Origin: Labedella populi
GTDB lineage: Bacteria; Actinomycetota; Actinomycetes; Actinomycetales; Microbacteriaceae
Assembly (NCBI RefSeq): GCF_004078655.1
Contig: NZ_RZNC01000004.1
Coordinates: forward strand, 186,001-250,000
Length of the DNA stretch: 64,000 nt
Direction: 5' to 3'
The notes below the pieces were generated by a model, which worked only from the letters and a program-made list of their open reading frames with translations, had not been told where the DNA came from and searched no databases. The position numbers and the translations under genes were made by a program. Of this stretch, positions 53,270-62,701 are shown piece by piece (position 1 is the stretch's first letter; every line of letters starts with the position of its first letter).

Positions 53270-55342
53270 TCATGCGATGCCGCCGACCACGGAGTAGGCG
53301 GCCTCAACGCCGCCGGTCTCGTCCCGCACACGGACGACGACGATCGACCCGTACGGCTCCCGCCACCGGCTGTGGCGGTACGCGTGCACCTCGGGCCCCC
53401 GCGGGACGGCGACATCGACGACGGTCCGGTGATCGTGCTCGTCGCCCTCCGGACTCACCGGCACCTGCTCGCCGTCGACCGTGACCACGAGGTCGGCGAG
53501 CGGCGACCTGCTCTCGACCTCGATGCGCGCCCGCACGACGACGGTGCCGTCCGCGCCCGGCTCGACCCCGGCGTCGAGCACTACGACGGGCGCCGCAGCC
53601 GGCCTCGCCGCCGGAGGGACGACCGCTGCACGCGGGAACACGTCGAGGGCGCGCTCCGGCGTCCGCGGCGGTGCCACACGCGCCTCCGCCGCCGCTTCGA
53701 AGGCGCCGGCGAGCGCCAGCAGACACGCATCGTCGTAGGCGCGACCGACGAACGTGAGCCCGACGGGCATCCCGATGTCGTCGAGGAGCCCCATCGTCAC
53801 GGTGACGGTCGGGATGCCGAGGTGCCGGGGGATCGAGTTGCCGTTCGAGAACGCGACGCCGTTCCGCCAGGCGATCTCGCTCGAGGCCGGATCGACGTCC
53901 GCATCGGCCGGCGCGACGTCGGCGTTCGCGGGGAACACGATCGCGTCGAGACCCTGCTCGTCCATCCACTGCTCGAGGTCGATGCGCCGCGTCTCCTCGA
54001 GGCCGCGCACCGCCTCGGCCATGCCGGGGAGATCGTCGAGGCCGATGTCGCGCTGCTTCGCGATCTCGACGAGGCGCGCGAGCTCCTCCGCGAGGTTCTC
54101 CGGGTTCGGGATGTCGCCCGGGTTCTCGGGGAAGAGCAAGGCACCGTCGACGTCGCGGAACCGGTTCAGCGCGGGGTCGCCGTTCGCGCGCAGATATTCG
54201 TCCCACGCGTAGATCGAACCGAGCTCCCACTCCATCGCGCTGAAGCCGGGAGGGACGAGTCCACGCGTCTCGATCGTCGGGGTGCCCGGCCGGTCGCCCT
54301 CGTAGTTCGTCACGGGCGGGAAGTCCGTCTCGATCACCGTTGCGCCGAGCGACTCGAGGAGCGTGCGCGCGCTCCTCCAACGATCCATGATCGACTCGCG
54401 CGTCACGATCGGCTCGGCGATCTCCTCGTCGGCGTTGATGTACATGCGCGGCACACCGATACGCGCCCCCGCGAGCGCGCCGTCGTCGGCGAGCGCAGCG
54501 TAGGAGGCGGGCCGCACGTCGGCGAGCGGCGGCAACGCGACCCAGGGCTGCGTCCTCCAGAAGTCCCCACGCGGCTCGGGGTCGTCGGCGACGAGGACGT
54601 CGAGGAGCTCGAGCAGGTCCGGGACGCTCCGCGTGTGCGGGACGACGACGTCCATCGTCGGATACAACGGCCAGTTGCCACGCACGGAGATAACGCCGCG
54701 CGACGGCGTGTACGCGACGAGGCCGTTGTTCGACGCGGGCGACCGGCCGGAGGACCAGGTCTCCTCACCGAGCCCGATGATCGCGAGGCTCGCGGCCGTC
54801 CCGGCGCCGGAGCCGTTCGACGATCCGGATCCGAAGGCGGCAGGGAGGAAGTCCGCGTTGTACGGGCTCTCCGCTCGACCGTAGAGGCCTCGCTGCATCC
54901 CGCCGTCGGCCATGGGCGGCATGTTCGTGAGCCCGATGAGCACGGCCCCCGCGGCACGCATCCGCTCGATCGCGAACGCGTCGCGCGAGGCGATGAGGTC
55001 GGCGAAGGCCGGCGACCCGCTCGCGACCGTCAGGCCCTCGACGGCGTAGCTGTCCTTCGCGGTGTAGGGGATGCCGTCGAGCGGACCGAGCGTCCGTCCC
55101 GTCCGCCGCCGCTCGTCCGAGGCCCTGGCCTCCTCGAACATCCTCGGGTCCAGCACGGGCACGGCGTTGAGGTGGATGCCGTGTCGGTCGTACCGCGCGA
55201 TGCGCTCGAGGCACGCGGCGACGAGTTCGACGCTCGTCACGACGCCGTCCTCGAGCGCGCGACGGGTCGCCGCGATCGTCCCCTCGACGACGCTGTATCG
55301 CTGTGGAATCCCCTGTAGGCCCGATGTGCGCACCGCAATCAC
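53270..55342 (-). CDS. Amidase-signature enzyme with extra C-terminal domain
   Basis: A 690-residue amidase. GIPYTAKDSYAVEGL near residue 92 gives the catalytic Lys, FGSGSSNGSGAGTAASLAII near 172 the Gly/Ser-rich signature with cis-Ser, and GEETWSSGRSPASNNGLVAY near 193 the nucleophile region. About 110 residues after the amidase fold form an Ala/Pro linker and a beta-rich domain ending VVGGIA that is not part of the usual enzyme. The GTG at 55342 is the longest start; the true one may lie later. Substrate unknown. Confidence 0.85.
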   Translation of the reverse strand: MIAVRTSGLQGIPQRYSVVEGTIAATRRALEDGVVTSVELVAACLERIARYDRHGIHLNAVPVLDPRMFEEARASDERRRTGRTLGPLDGIPYTAKDSYAVEGLTVASGSPAFADLIASRDAFAIERMRAAGAVLIGLTNMPPMADGGMQRGLYGRAESPYNADFLPAAFGSGSSNGSGAGTAASLAIIGLGEETWSSGRSPASNNGLVAYTPSRGVISVRGNWPLYPTMDVVVPHTRSVPDLLELLDVLVADDPEPRGDFWRTQPWVALPPLADVRPASYAALADDGALAGARIGVPRMYINADEEIAEPIVTRESIMDRWRSARTLLESLGATVIETDFPPVTNYEGDRPGTPTIETRGLVPPGFSAMEWELGSIYAWDEYLRANGDPALNRFRDVDGALLFPENPGDIPNPENLAEELARLVEIAKQRDIGLDDLPGMAEAVRGLEETRRIDLEQWMDEQGLDAIVFPANADVAPADADVDPASSEIAWRNGVAFSNGNSIPRHLGIPTVTVTMGLLDDIGMPVGLTFVGRAYDDACLLALAGAFEAAAEARVAPPRTPERALDVFPRAAVVPPAARPAAAPVVVLDAGVEPGADGTVVVRARIEVESRSPLADLVVTVDGEQVPVSPEGDEHDHRTVVDVAVPRGPEVHAYRHSRWREPYGSIVVVRVRDETGGVEAAYSVVGGIA

Positions 55343-55347
55343 ACTCC

Positions 55348-56490
55348 CTACTCGAGTTTGTCGTTCTGCAGCATCGGCGGAAGGAAACCCAATTCGTTGA
55401 AGCGCCGCACCAGGAAAGGCCCGATCACCGGATTGTGAAGTGATGCCGTATAAAAGCGCGGTCCCGCATCGGCTCGCTGCAGCAATCCGCGCTCTACCAT
55501 CGCTCGAATAGCCACCGAGCGTGCCGATGGCCCACCTGGGAACGCATCCTCTAGGTCTCCCGCTTTCACGACTCCCTGGTCGAAGACGATCTGAAGCGCT
55601 TTGCTCTCCGCCGTATTGAGAATCCCGGACTCGCGCATCCTTTGGATGGTCGGAGCCAAGACTTCTCGGCTCAGGTATTCGGCGTCTTGAAGCTTCGTTA
55701 GGCGCTCAAGGTCGTCATGTACGCCACGTGCGAAGAAGGTGCACCACAGCACAGTGCCACTGTTTGAGAGATCGTCGGCCGCTTCCAATGAGGCGTAGTA
55801 CTCGTCTCGATCGTTTCCGAAGACAGCTGTGGGGTTGACCGTACGAAGCCCTACAGGGCTGACGAACCCGTTCCGTCTGATCATGAAGTAGGTCACGAGT
55901 CGAGAGACCCGCCCATTACCGTTCCTGAAAGGATGAATCCAGAGGAAACGATGGTGAGCAATCGCGACGTGAATCATCTGTTGGTGCGCAGGCAACGGCC
56001 TGTTTGCGAACTCCAGAAAATCGCTCATTTCAGAGTGCACGTAAACGTGGCTCGGCGGAGTATGAGCTGAGTTCAATATTTCTACGTCTACGACACGATA
56101 GGAGCCCGGGGTCGGGTCGCCTTCCCGTGTCAGGCCGTCGACGGTCATGCGATGAAACTCGCGCACGAGCGAATGCGTCAACGGAGCTTCCGGCGGCAGC
56201 TCGTCGATCAGACGCATCGCAGCGAGAAGATTGTTGATCTCTCGCTGGGCCTCGCTTTGCTGCTCGTCATCACCCGAGGGGCCCCGAATAGCGTCGTAAA
56301 CGGTGGTCCTGTTGCCCTCGATGCGGGCTGAGATGACGCTTGACAGAATTTGAAACAGGCTGTGCAACTCGATGATGAGTTGCGGGCGTGTAGTACCAAG
56401 CCCTAGGTTTCCGCGGAAACGTTCGAGTTCGAAAGAAAGCTCCACGAGAGGCGAATCGAAATCAACACTAGGAAGGCGATACTTGTCCAC
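55348..56490 (-). CDS. Fic/DOC family protein (class II, with N-terminal inhibitory motif)
   Basis: A 380-residue AMP-transferase-like protein. The catalytic loop HPFRNGNGRVSRL near residues 186-198 is complete, and SARIEGNRTT near 56-65 has the inhibitory (S/T)xxxE(G/N) pattern, so activity is likely self-restrained. A winged-helix-like C-terminal region (DLEDAFPGGPSARSVAIRAM) follows, as in many DNA-associated Fic proteins. The GTG at 56490 has a strong AGGAGGTGA. Codon use and AT content are clearly different from its neighbours, suggesting horizontal transfer. Target unknown. Confidence 0.9.
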   Translation of the reverse strand: MDKYRLPSVDFDSPLVELSFELERFRGNLGLGTTRPQLIIELHSLFQILSSVISARIEGNRTTVYDAIRGPSGDDEQQSEAQREINNLLAAMRLIDELPPEAPLTHSLVREFHRMTVDGLTREGDPTPGSYRVVDVEILNSAHTPPSHVYVHSEMSDFLEFANRPLPAHQQMIHVAIAHHRFLWIHPFRNGNGRVSRLVTYFMIRRNGFVSPVGLRTVNPTAVFGNDRDEYYASLEAADDLSNSGTVLWCTFFARGVHDDLERLTKLQDAEYLSREVLAPTIQRMRESGILNTAESKALQIVFDQGVVKAGDLEDAFPGGPSARSVAIRAMVERGLLQRADAGPRFYTASLHNPVIGPFLVRRFNELGFLPPMLQNDKLE

Positions 56491-56808
56491 GCTTCACCTC
56501 CTATTTGTAATTCCTCAGTGGCTTTCTTTACAGCAGCCGTCGTGCCACGCGGAAAGACGCCAGTGGGAACTTCTTCAGGCAAGTAACTTCTTGTGAGACC
56601 AGTAAAGACTATTTGCGAATGTCTCCGCGGAATATTTTCCCAGGCAATCGCTTACTGATCCCGCCGCCTATCTAATGTTGCTAGCGAAACGAGGAGGCAC
56701 ACGCATGCTCAAGGCAGGGCGCCCATAGAGGCGTCAGCGCGATCAAGACATGGATTGGCCGGCGGGGCCGGATGTAGGACCTGTCGATCACCTCAAACGC
56801 GCTCGTCG
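56491..56808. other. AT-rich intergenic stretch beside the Fic gene
   Basis: 318 bp without a convincing gene. It holds the Fic ribosome site and probably promoter, several AT-rich blocks, and near 56690 a strong GAGGAGG followed by a seven-codon frame (ATGCTCAAGGCAGGGCGCCC then TAG), which is too short to judge. It may be the scar of a transferred segment. Confidence 0.5.
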
Positions 56809-57525
56809 TCAGGCGGTCTCGAGCGGCTTGCGACCCCGGTGCAGCGCGACGATGCCGCCCGTAAGGTTGCGCCAGGCGACGTCGCGCCAGCCGGCCTCGC
56901 GCAACCACGCCGCGAGCTTGGGCTGCGCCGGCCAGTCCTTGATCGACTCGTCGAGGTAGTCGTAGGCGTCGGAGTTCGAGCTCACGACCTTGACGACCGT
57001 GGGCATGACGCGGTCGAGGTAGAAGTCGTAGAGTCCGCGGAAGGCACGGTTCGGGGGCGTCGAGAACTCGCAGATGACGATGCGGCCGCCGGGCTTCGTG
57101 ACCCGGAGCATCTCGGCGATGGCCGTCTGGGGCCCCTCGACGTTGCGGAGCCCGAAGGAGATCGTCACGGCGTCGAACTCGGCGTCGCCGAAGGGCAAGG
57201 CCGTCGCGTCGGCCTCGACGAAATCGACGTTCGTGAGGTGTCCGTACTTCTGCCGCCCGACCTCGAGCATACCGGGCGAGAAATCGGCCGCGACGATGTG
57301 GGCACCCGACGCGGCGAAGGCGGCACTCGAGGTCCCCGTCCCGGCGGCGAGGTCGAGCACGCGCTCGCCCGGCTTCGGGTCGACCGCGCGCGTCGTGGCG
57401 ATGCGCCAGAGTCGGTCGTTGCCCACCGAGAGGACCGTGTTGGTGCGGTCGTAGTGCGTCGACACCTCATCGAACATCGCCGAGACCTGGCCGGGTTGCT
57501 TCGAGAGATCGGCTTTGCTGTTCAC
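56809..57525 (-). CDS. menG: Demethylmenaquinone methyltransferase (UbiE/MenG)
   Basis: Last step of menaquinone synthesis: SAM-dependent C-methylation of demethylmenaquinone. The 238-residue protein has FDEVSTHYDRTNTVLSVGND near residue 18, VLDLAAGTGTSSAAFA near 58 (SAM-binding), ATALPFGDAEFDAVTISFGL and LRVTKPGGRIVICEFSTP, as in UbiE/COQ5. The start ATG is at 57525, divergent from the lipoprotein gene. Confidence 0.94.
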   Translation of the reverse strand: MNSKADLSKQPGQVSAMFDEVSTHYDRTNTVLSVGNDRLWRIATTRAVDPKPGERVLDLAAGTGTSSAAFAASGAHIVAADFSPGMLEVGRQKYGHLTNVDFVEADATALPFGDAEFDAVTISFGLRNVEGPQTAIAEMLRVTKPGGRIVICEFSTPPNRAFRGLYDFYLDRVMPTVVKVVSSNSDAYDYLDESIKDWPAQPKLAAWLREAGWRDVAWRNLTGGIVALHRGRKPLETA

Positions 57526-57609
57526 CCCGCCAGTCTAGGACCGCTCATCACCCGGAGCCTGGGCGCCGACCGGGTGGACACGCCGTCGGACGCGGCCGAG
57601 ACTGGAGGC

Positions 57610-58131
57610 ATGGAGCGGCACGGACGTGGTCGAGCGGGAGCGGTGGTCGCCGCGAGCGCCGCACTCCTCGCCGGTTGCGCCGCCGGGCCACGAGTGGCGG
57701 AGAGCCCGGACCTCTCGTCCGATCCGTCCGTCGCGCCGTCGTCGACCCGCTCCGAGTCGGTCACGCCCCTCCAGGACGGCTTTTACCGCGCCGCGGTCTA
57801 CGTCTCCGACGGCGCCGCGTCGGACGGTGTCCTCGCCGCCGGCACGCTCGTCGACCTCGGCGATGGCTGCCTCGGCCTCGAATCCACTGACGGGCAGCGC
57901 TTCCTCGTCGCGTTCCCGGACGGCACCACACTCGAGGACGGGGTCGTCACGGCCGTCGGTATGGCGCCGTTCGGGCTCGGACAGCCGCTGCGCTACGAGG
58001 GCGCCGTGCGAAGCCTCGACGACCGGCAGGACGCCCTGGCCCTGCCGGTCGGCTGTCCGGACGACGTGACGGACGTCTGGTACTTCGTCGTGCCGAACAG
58101 CGCCGGCGTCGGCGGCCCCGGCGCTGACTGA
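57610..58131 (+). CDS. Lipoprotein of unknown function
   Basis: A 173-residue protein with a lipoprotein signal (VVAASAALLAGCAAG, Cys at residue 23) followed by a Ser/Pro linker and a beta-rich domain of about 120 residues (DGFYRAAVYVSDGAASDG, DGTTLEDGVVTAVGM). No family recognised. It lies between menG and menF on opposite strands, with no evidence of a role in menaquinone synthesis. Confidence 0.75.
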   Translation: MERHGRGRAGAVVAASAALLAGCAAGPRVAESPDLSSDPSVAPSSTRSESVTPLQDGFYRAAVYVSDGAASDGVLAAGTLVDLGDGCLGLESTDGQRFLVAFPDGTTLEDGVVTAVGMAPFGLGQPLRYEGAVRSLDDRQDALALPVGCPDDVTDVWYFVVPNSAGVGGPGAD

Positions 58132-58182
58132 CGCCGCCGCTGGACACCCGACGCGACCGCCCACCGGGCTTAGGCTGAATCC

Positions 58183-59430
58183 GTGATCAGTACCGGCACG
58201 CCCCCAGCCCTCGTCGCCTCGACGAGACGGGTCGACGGTATCGGTCCCCTCCTCGCCCACGCCGACGCACAGCGTCCGCTCGTGTGGTCGCGACGCGGAG
58301 ACGGCCTGGTCGGAATCGGTGAGGCCCTGCGGCTCGAGTTCCGGGGAGCAGACCGCATGAGGGAGGCCGCCGCGGCGTGGCGCGACGTGGCGGCCGCCGC
58401 CACGGTGACGGACGGCGTCCGCGTGTCGGGATCCGGACTGGTCGCCTTCGGGACCTTCGCTTTCTCCGCCGACTCGCAGGAGCCGAGCGTCCTCATCGTG
58501 CCGCGCACGATCGTGGGGCGGCACGGGTCGACGACCTTCGTGACACGGATCCGCCGGGCGGACGAGCCCGACGACGACTCCCGGCTCACCGCGTCACGGC
58601 GCTTCGGCGACGAATTCCGCATCTCCCTCTCCGCCGGTGAGGAGACCGCCGACGGATACGTCGAGCACGTGGGTCACGCGATCGACCGGATCGCGAGCGG
58701 TGCCCTCTCGAAGGTCGTGCTCGCTCGGGAGCTCACGGGGCACGTCCCCGCCGGAGCCGATCTGCGCCGGGTCATCACCGACCTCGCCCTCGGATACCCC
58801 GACTGCTGGACCTTCGCCGTCGACGGACTGATCGGCTCGAGCCCGGAGACGCTCGTCCGTGTCGAAGCCGGCACGGTGGGCGCTCGGGTGCTCGCCGGAA
58901 CGGCTTCGCGCGGCGTCAACGCGGACGCCGACCAGAAGGCGGCCCTCGCGCTCGTGACGTCGACGAAGGACCAGGACGAGCACCAGTTCGCCGTGCGGAG
59001 CGCCGTCGAGTCGCTCCGTCCGCACACGCGGCACCTCGCGACGAGCGAGGTGCCGTTCGCCCTCAAACTGCCGAATCTCTGGCACCTCGCGACCGATCTC
59101 GAGGGAGCGCTCGACGGCGGCGCCTCCTCGATCGACCTCATCGACGCGATGCACCCGACCGCCGCCGTGGCCGGCTCCCCCCGCGAGGAGGCCGTCTCGC
59201 TCATCGCCGAACTCGAGCCCTTCGACCGGGGTCGCTATTCGGGTCCCGTCGGGTGGGTGGACGCGTCGGGCGACGGCGAGTGGGCGATCGCGCTGCGCTG
59301 CGCACAGGTCGACCCCGACGGCGACGTCACCGCATATGCCGGCTGCGGCATCGTCATCGACTCGGATCCGGCGGCCGAACTCGCCGAGACGCGGATGAAG
59401 TTCCGCCCCATCGTCGACGCCTTCGGCTGA
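58183..59430 (+). CDS. menF: Isochorismate synthase (MenF-like)
   Basis: Converts chorismate to isochorismate, the first committed step of menaquinone synthesis. The 415-residue protein ends in the chorismate-binding domain: LSKVVLARELTGHVPAGADL near 175, SSPETLVRVEAGTVGARVLAG near 215, KDQDEHQFAVRSAVE, and a C-terminal DPAAELAETRMKFRPIVDAF. It could make isochorismate for a siderophore, but the neighbouring menD and menA favour menaquinone. GTG start at 58183. Confidence 0.92.
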   Translation: MISTGTPPALVASTRRVDGIGPLLAHADAQRPLVWSRRGDGLVGIGEALRLEFRGADRMREAAAAWRDVAAAATVTDGVRVSGSGLVAFGTFAFSADSQEPSVLIVPRTIVGRHGSTTFVTRIRRADEPDDDSRLTASRRFGDEFRISLSAGEETADGYVEHVGHAIDRIASGALSKVVLARELTGHVPAGADLRRVITDLALGYPDCWTFAVDGLIGSSPETLVRVEAGTVGARVLAGTASRGVNADADQKAALALVTSTKDQDEHQFAVRSAVESLRPHTRHLATSEVPFALKLPNLWHLATDLEGALDGGASSIDLIDAMHPTAAVAGSPREEAVSLIAELEPFDRGRYSGPVGWVDASGDGEWAIALRCAQVDPDGDVTAYAGCGIVIDSDPAAELAETRMKFRPIVDAFG

Positions 59431-59539
59431 TCCGCCCCCTCCACCTCCCGCGGATCCCCCTCCCGGGTCGTCACATGTGTCCGCGGTCGCCGGCCCCAAG
59501 ACCACGGATTCGCGTCCACCCGGGACCCGACTGGAGGGA

Positions 59540-60382
59540 TCAGGTCGCCGCGAGCCGCTGCTTCTCGCGCTCGACACCGAAGTCGGCCGTCGGCCACTGC
59601 GGAGAGATGGACTCGAGCGCGTCGATGAGGAGTTGTTGCACGGCGAGGCGTGCGAACCACTTCTTGTCCGCGGGGACGACGTGCCAGGGCGCCTCCGGAA
59701 TCGAGGTCCGTTCGATCGCCACCTGGTACGCCGCCTGGTAGTCGTCCCACAGCAACCGTTCGTCGACGTCTCCGGGGTTGTACTTCCAGTGTTTGTCCGC
59801 GCGTTCGAGCCGCTCGCCGAGGCGTTCCTTCTGCTCGGAGCGGCCCACGTGCAGCATGACCTTCACCACTCGGACGCCGCGCTCGACGAGCCCGCGCTCG
59901 AACTCGACGATGGCCCCGTAGCGCCGCTCGAGTTCGTCCTCACCGGCGAGCGAACGGACACGACCGATGAGGACGTCCTCATAGTGCGAGCGGTCGAAGA
60001 CGCCGATGAGGCCGGGCGTCGGCACCCGCCGCTCGACGCGCCAGAGGAAGTCGTGCTCGAGCTCCTCATCCGTGGGCTTTTTGAAGGCGGTGATCGTCAC
60101 ACCTTGGGGGTCGACGGCGCCGACGACGTGCCGCATGATGCCGCCCTTTCCCGCGGTGTCCATGCCCTGGACGATGAGCAGCACGGAGTCGCGAGCACCG
60201 CCTGTGCTCGACGCGAAGAGCCGCTCCTGCAGTTCCGCGAGCCGTTCGACGCGCGCCGTGAGTTCCGTCTTCCCCCGCTTCTTCGGGCTCCGTGAGCCCC
60301 GCGACGTGAATCCGGGGGTCGAGCCGGGGTCGACGTCGGAGAGTCTGAAGCCCGGGCCGATGGTGAGGGTTGTGGAGTCCAT
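59540..60382 (-). CDS. Polyphosphate kinase 2 family protein
   Basis: Uses polyphosphate to phosphorylate nucleotides. The 280-residue protein has LLIVQGMDTAGKGGIMRHVV near residue 68 (Walker A), GVFDRSHYEDVLIGRVRSLA near 132 (lid and Walker B), and KHWKYNPGDVDERLLWDDYQ near 216. The single PPK2 domain, with KKWFARL at the end, suits a class III-like or AMP/ADP-type enzyme; the nucleotide is not deducible. ATG at 60382; a longer GTG at 60418 is possible. It lies between menF and menD. Confidence 0.92.
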   Translation of the reverse strand: MDSTTLTIGPGFRLSDVDPGSTPGFTSRGSRSPKKRGKTELTARVERLAELQERLFASSTGGARDSVLLIVQGMDTAGKGGIMRHVVGAVDPQGVTITAFKKPTDEELEHDFLWRVERRVPTPGLIGVFDRSHYEDVLIGRVRSLAGEDELERRYGAIVEFERGLVERGVRVVKVMLHVGRSEQKERLGERLERADKHWKYNPGDVDERLLWDDYQAAYQVAIERTSIPEAPWHVVPADKKWFARLAVQQLLIDALESISPQWPTADFGVEREKQRLAAT

Positions 60383-60436
60383 GCCCTCATCCTCGTCCCT
60401 CCGACCGATGGGCGACACCCCGCCACGGTCCAGTGC

Positions 60437-62185
60437 TCAGCGCTCGAGCGGGACCTCGATGAGTGTCGGCGCACTCGTCTGAGCGGTGAGAGCCTGATCG
60501 AGCTCCGCGCGCGTCGTGGCGCGCGCGTGACCCCACCCGAATCCCCGGGCGAGCGCCTCGAAATCGACGGACCGCGGGGTGTAGAGGACGCGGTCGATAT
60601 CGTCCTTCCGCGCCGACGTCGCGACCTCGAGTCCATCGAAGATCGTGCCGCCGCCATCGTCGCCGACGACGAGTTGCAGGCGCGGCGGCGTCTCGCCCGC
60701 TGCCAGCAGGAGCCCGCCGATGTCGTGCAGAGCCGTGAGGTCGCCGACGAGGACGCGTGTGACTCCCGCACCCCCCGCGCGCTGACTCGCCGTCGCGATA
60801 CCGAGAGCCGTCGAGATCGTGCCGTCGATTCCCGCGAGGCCACGATTGGCGTGGACCCGGACCTTCTTCCCGCCCACGACGGCGTCGGCCTCGCGGATCA
60901 GTCGGGACGCCCCGAGGACGAGCCGGTCGTGCGGCCACGTCGCCCGCCACACCGCCTCGACGAGGAGGCGACGATCGATCGGTTGTCGCACGGCGGAGAA
61001 CTCCGCCTTGACGTAGGCGAGCCGCTCGGCGGGGTCGTGGGAGCGCGCGGCTTCGAGGTCGGGCGCACTGTCCCGCGACTCCGCCTCGGCGATCCCGCGC
61101 GACGCCGTGATCCAACTCCCGAGCCACTGCCGGTCGACGGGCCCCTCCACGACGGAGACGGCGGACACGACACGCACGGCTCGACGACCCGGGTTGTACA
61201 CCTCGCCTCCAGTGGGGGCCACGACGGTGACGTCCATCCCCTCTCGTGACAGCAACGCGGGGACCTCCCGGCTGAGCGTCGGATGCCCGAAGACCACGGC
61301 GCGCTCGATGCGGCCGCCGAGCGCGGGGTCTGCGAGGAGGCGGCGGTACGCGACGACGAGGTTGCGTCCGTACCGCGCATCACTCGACACCTCCGCGATG
61401 AGCGGCCAGCCGCCGGCGTGAGCCAACGACTCCGCCGCGGGTCCGGCCGCGTGGCCGGCGATGACGACCGTGCGCTTGTCGCGATCGAGCAGGATCGACG
61501 GCCGGTAGACCGCGGTCGGAGCGGCCGCCGGCGGCGTGACGAGACCGCCCTCGTCCGTCAGGGCGTCGACGAGCTGATGCGGCACATGGACGAATCCCGA
61601 GGAGAGCGGCTCCCGAAAGGCGAGGTTGAGGTGGACCGGCCCCGCGCCGGCCTCGCCGCGGCCGGCGGCGAACGACACCGCGTTGTCGGCGAGTTCGTCT
61701 GCCGCTCGGGACTCGCTCCGGAGCCCCGACGGTGCGGCGACGTCGACGGCGAACCGGGTCGCCTTCGCGAAGATCCCCGGCTGGGCGGTGGTCTGGTTGG
61801 AGCGGATGCCGCGCAGCTCCTCCGGACGATCCGCGGTGAGCAGGATGAGCGGTACGAGCGAGTGGTGGGCCTCGAGAACGGCGGGGTGCAGGTTCGCGAC
61901 GGCGGTCCCCGAGGTCACGACGATCGCGACGGGTCGCCTCGACTCCACCGCGAGCCCGAGCGCGAAGAAACCGGCGGCCCGCTCATCGATCCGCACGTGC
62001 ACGGCGATGGCACCGGCGCGCTCGAACGCGGCGGCCGCGAGAGCGAGGGCTTGCGATCGAGAACCGGGGGCCACGACCACGTCCCGGACCCCGCGACGCA
62101 CGAGACCCTCGAGGAGGGCCGCGGCGAACGCGGTCGAGGGGGCTGGGCTCTGGTCCTCGGGGGAGGTGCGTTGACCGTCAGACAT
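60437..62185 (-). CDS. menD: SEPHCHC synthase (MenD)
   Basis: A ThDP-dependent enzyme joining isochorismate and 2-oxoglutarate to SEPHCHC. The 582-residue protein has VVVAPGSRSQALALAAAAFE near 30, RIDERAAGFFALGLA with the catalytic Glu, and VTSGTAVANLHPAVLEAHHS. Near the C-terminus lies VLVGDLTALHDIGGLLLAAG (GD...motif for ThDP/Mg). ATG at 62185; the longer frame to 62236 is rejected. With menF, menG and menA, most of the pathway is seen in this window; menB, menC and menE are not. Confidence 0.95.
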   Translation of the reverse strand: MSDGQRTSPEDQSPAPSTAFAAALLEGLVRRGVRDVVVAPGSRSQALALAAAAFERAGAIAVHVRIDERAAGFFALGLAVESRRPVAIVVTSGTAVANLHPAVLEAHHSLVPLILLTADRPEELRGIRSNQTTAQPGIFAKATRFAVDVAAPSGLRSESRAADELADNAVSFAAGRGEAGAGPVHLNLAFREPLSSGFVHVPHQLVDALTDEGGLVTPPAAAPTAVYRPSILLDRDKRTVVIAGHAAGPAAESLAHAGGWPLIAEVSSDARYGRNLVVAYRRLLADPALGGRIERAVVFGHPTLSREVPALLSREGMDVTVVAPTGGEVYNPGRRAVRVVSAVSVVEGPVDRQWLGSWITASRGIAEAESRDSAPDLEAARSHDPAERLAYVKAEFSAVRQPIDRRLLVEAVWRATWPHDRLVLGASRLIREADAVVGGKKVRVHANRGLAGIDGTISTALGIATASQRAGGAGVTRVLVGDLTALHDIGGLLLAAGETPPRLQLVVGDDGGGTIFDGLEVATSARKDDIDRVLYTPRSVDFEALARGFGWGHARATTRAELDQALTAQTSAPTLIEVPLER

Positions 62186-62195
62186 GCTGAGGACT

Positions 62196-62618
62196 CTATC
62201 GGTCGCGCGAATCGCCGTCCTGGCGGTCTGCTCCATGGTCGGCCGGGTCGTCGGGCAGCGTCTCGGGGTGACCGGCCGCGGGGCCGTCGGGCTCCGGTGA
62301 CTCGGAGTCGAGCGCGGCGAGCTCCTCCTCGAGGCGACGGATGCGGTCGTCCTGCTCGGCGTCGCGGCCGAGTCGGCCGAGGAACGCCGGGTCGTCGTCC
62401 GGGGCCCGCGGTCCTGCGGCGACGGCGGTGTTCTTCCGTCCGCGACCGATGAGGAACCACAGGACGATCCCGATGACGGGGAGGACGATGATGACGACGA
62501 TCCAGACCGGCTTCGGCAGCCCGCGGACGCGATCGTTGGCCATCATGGCGCAATCCACGACCGCATAGATCGTGACCACCACGACGATGACGGCGAGTCC
62601 GAGGAGCAGACGGGGCAT
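62196..62618 (-). CDS. PLD-nuclease N-terminal-domain membrane protein
   Basis: A 140-residue protein with two membrane helices (LLLGLAVIVVVVTIYAVVDC and PVWIVVIIVLPVIGIVLWFL) separated by MMANDRVRGLPK, the PLDc_N/cardiolipase N-terminal pattern. The hydrophilic, acidic tail (DDDPAFLGRLGRDAEQDDRI) contains a short coiled-coil-like part. No catalytic domain is present. It starts 10 bp before menD and is probably co-transcribed. Confidence 0.85.
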   Translation of the reverse strand: MPRLLLGLAVIVVVVTIYAVVDCAMMANDRVRGLPKPVWIVVIIVLPVIGIVLWFLIGRGRKNTAVAAGPRAPDDDPAFLGRLGRDAEQDDRIRRLEEELAALDSESPEPDGPAAGHPETLPDDPADHGADRQDGDSRDR

Positions 62619-62701
62619 GCCGTCATGATATCCGCCGAAACTGGGCGTCGTCCGTGGCGCTGGTTCCTCGGGCGGCCCCTCGCAGGCCGCCGCGTAGACT
62701 T

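Noticed and set aside
53372-55318. 648-codon open frame opposite the amidase
   Set aside because: It has no family features and the amidase motifs on the other strand are complete.
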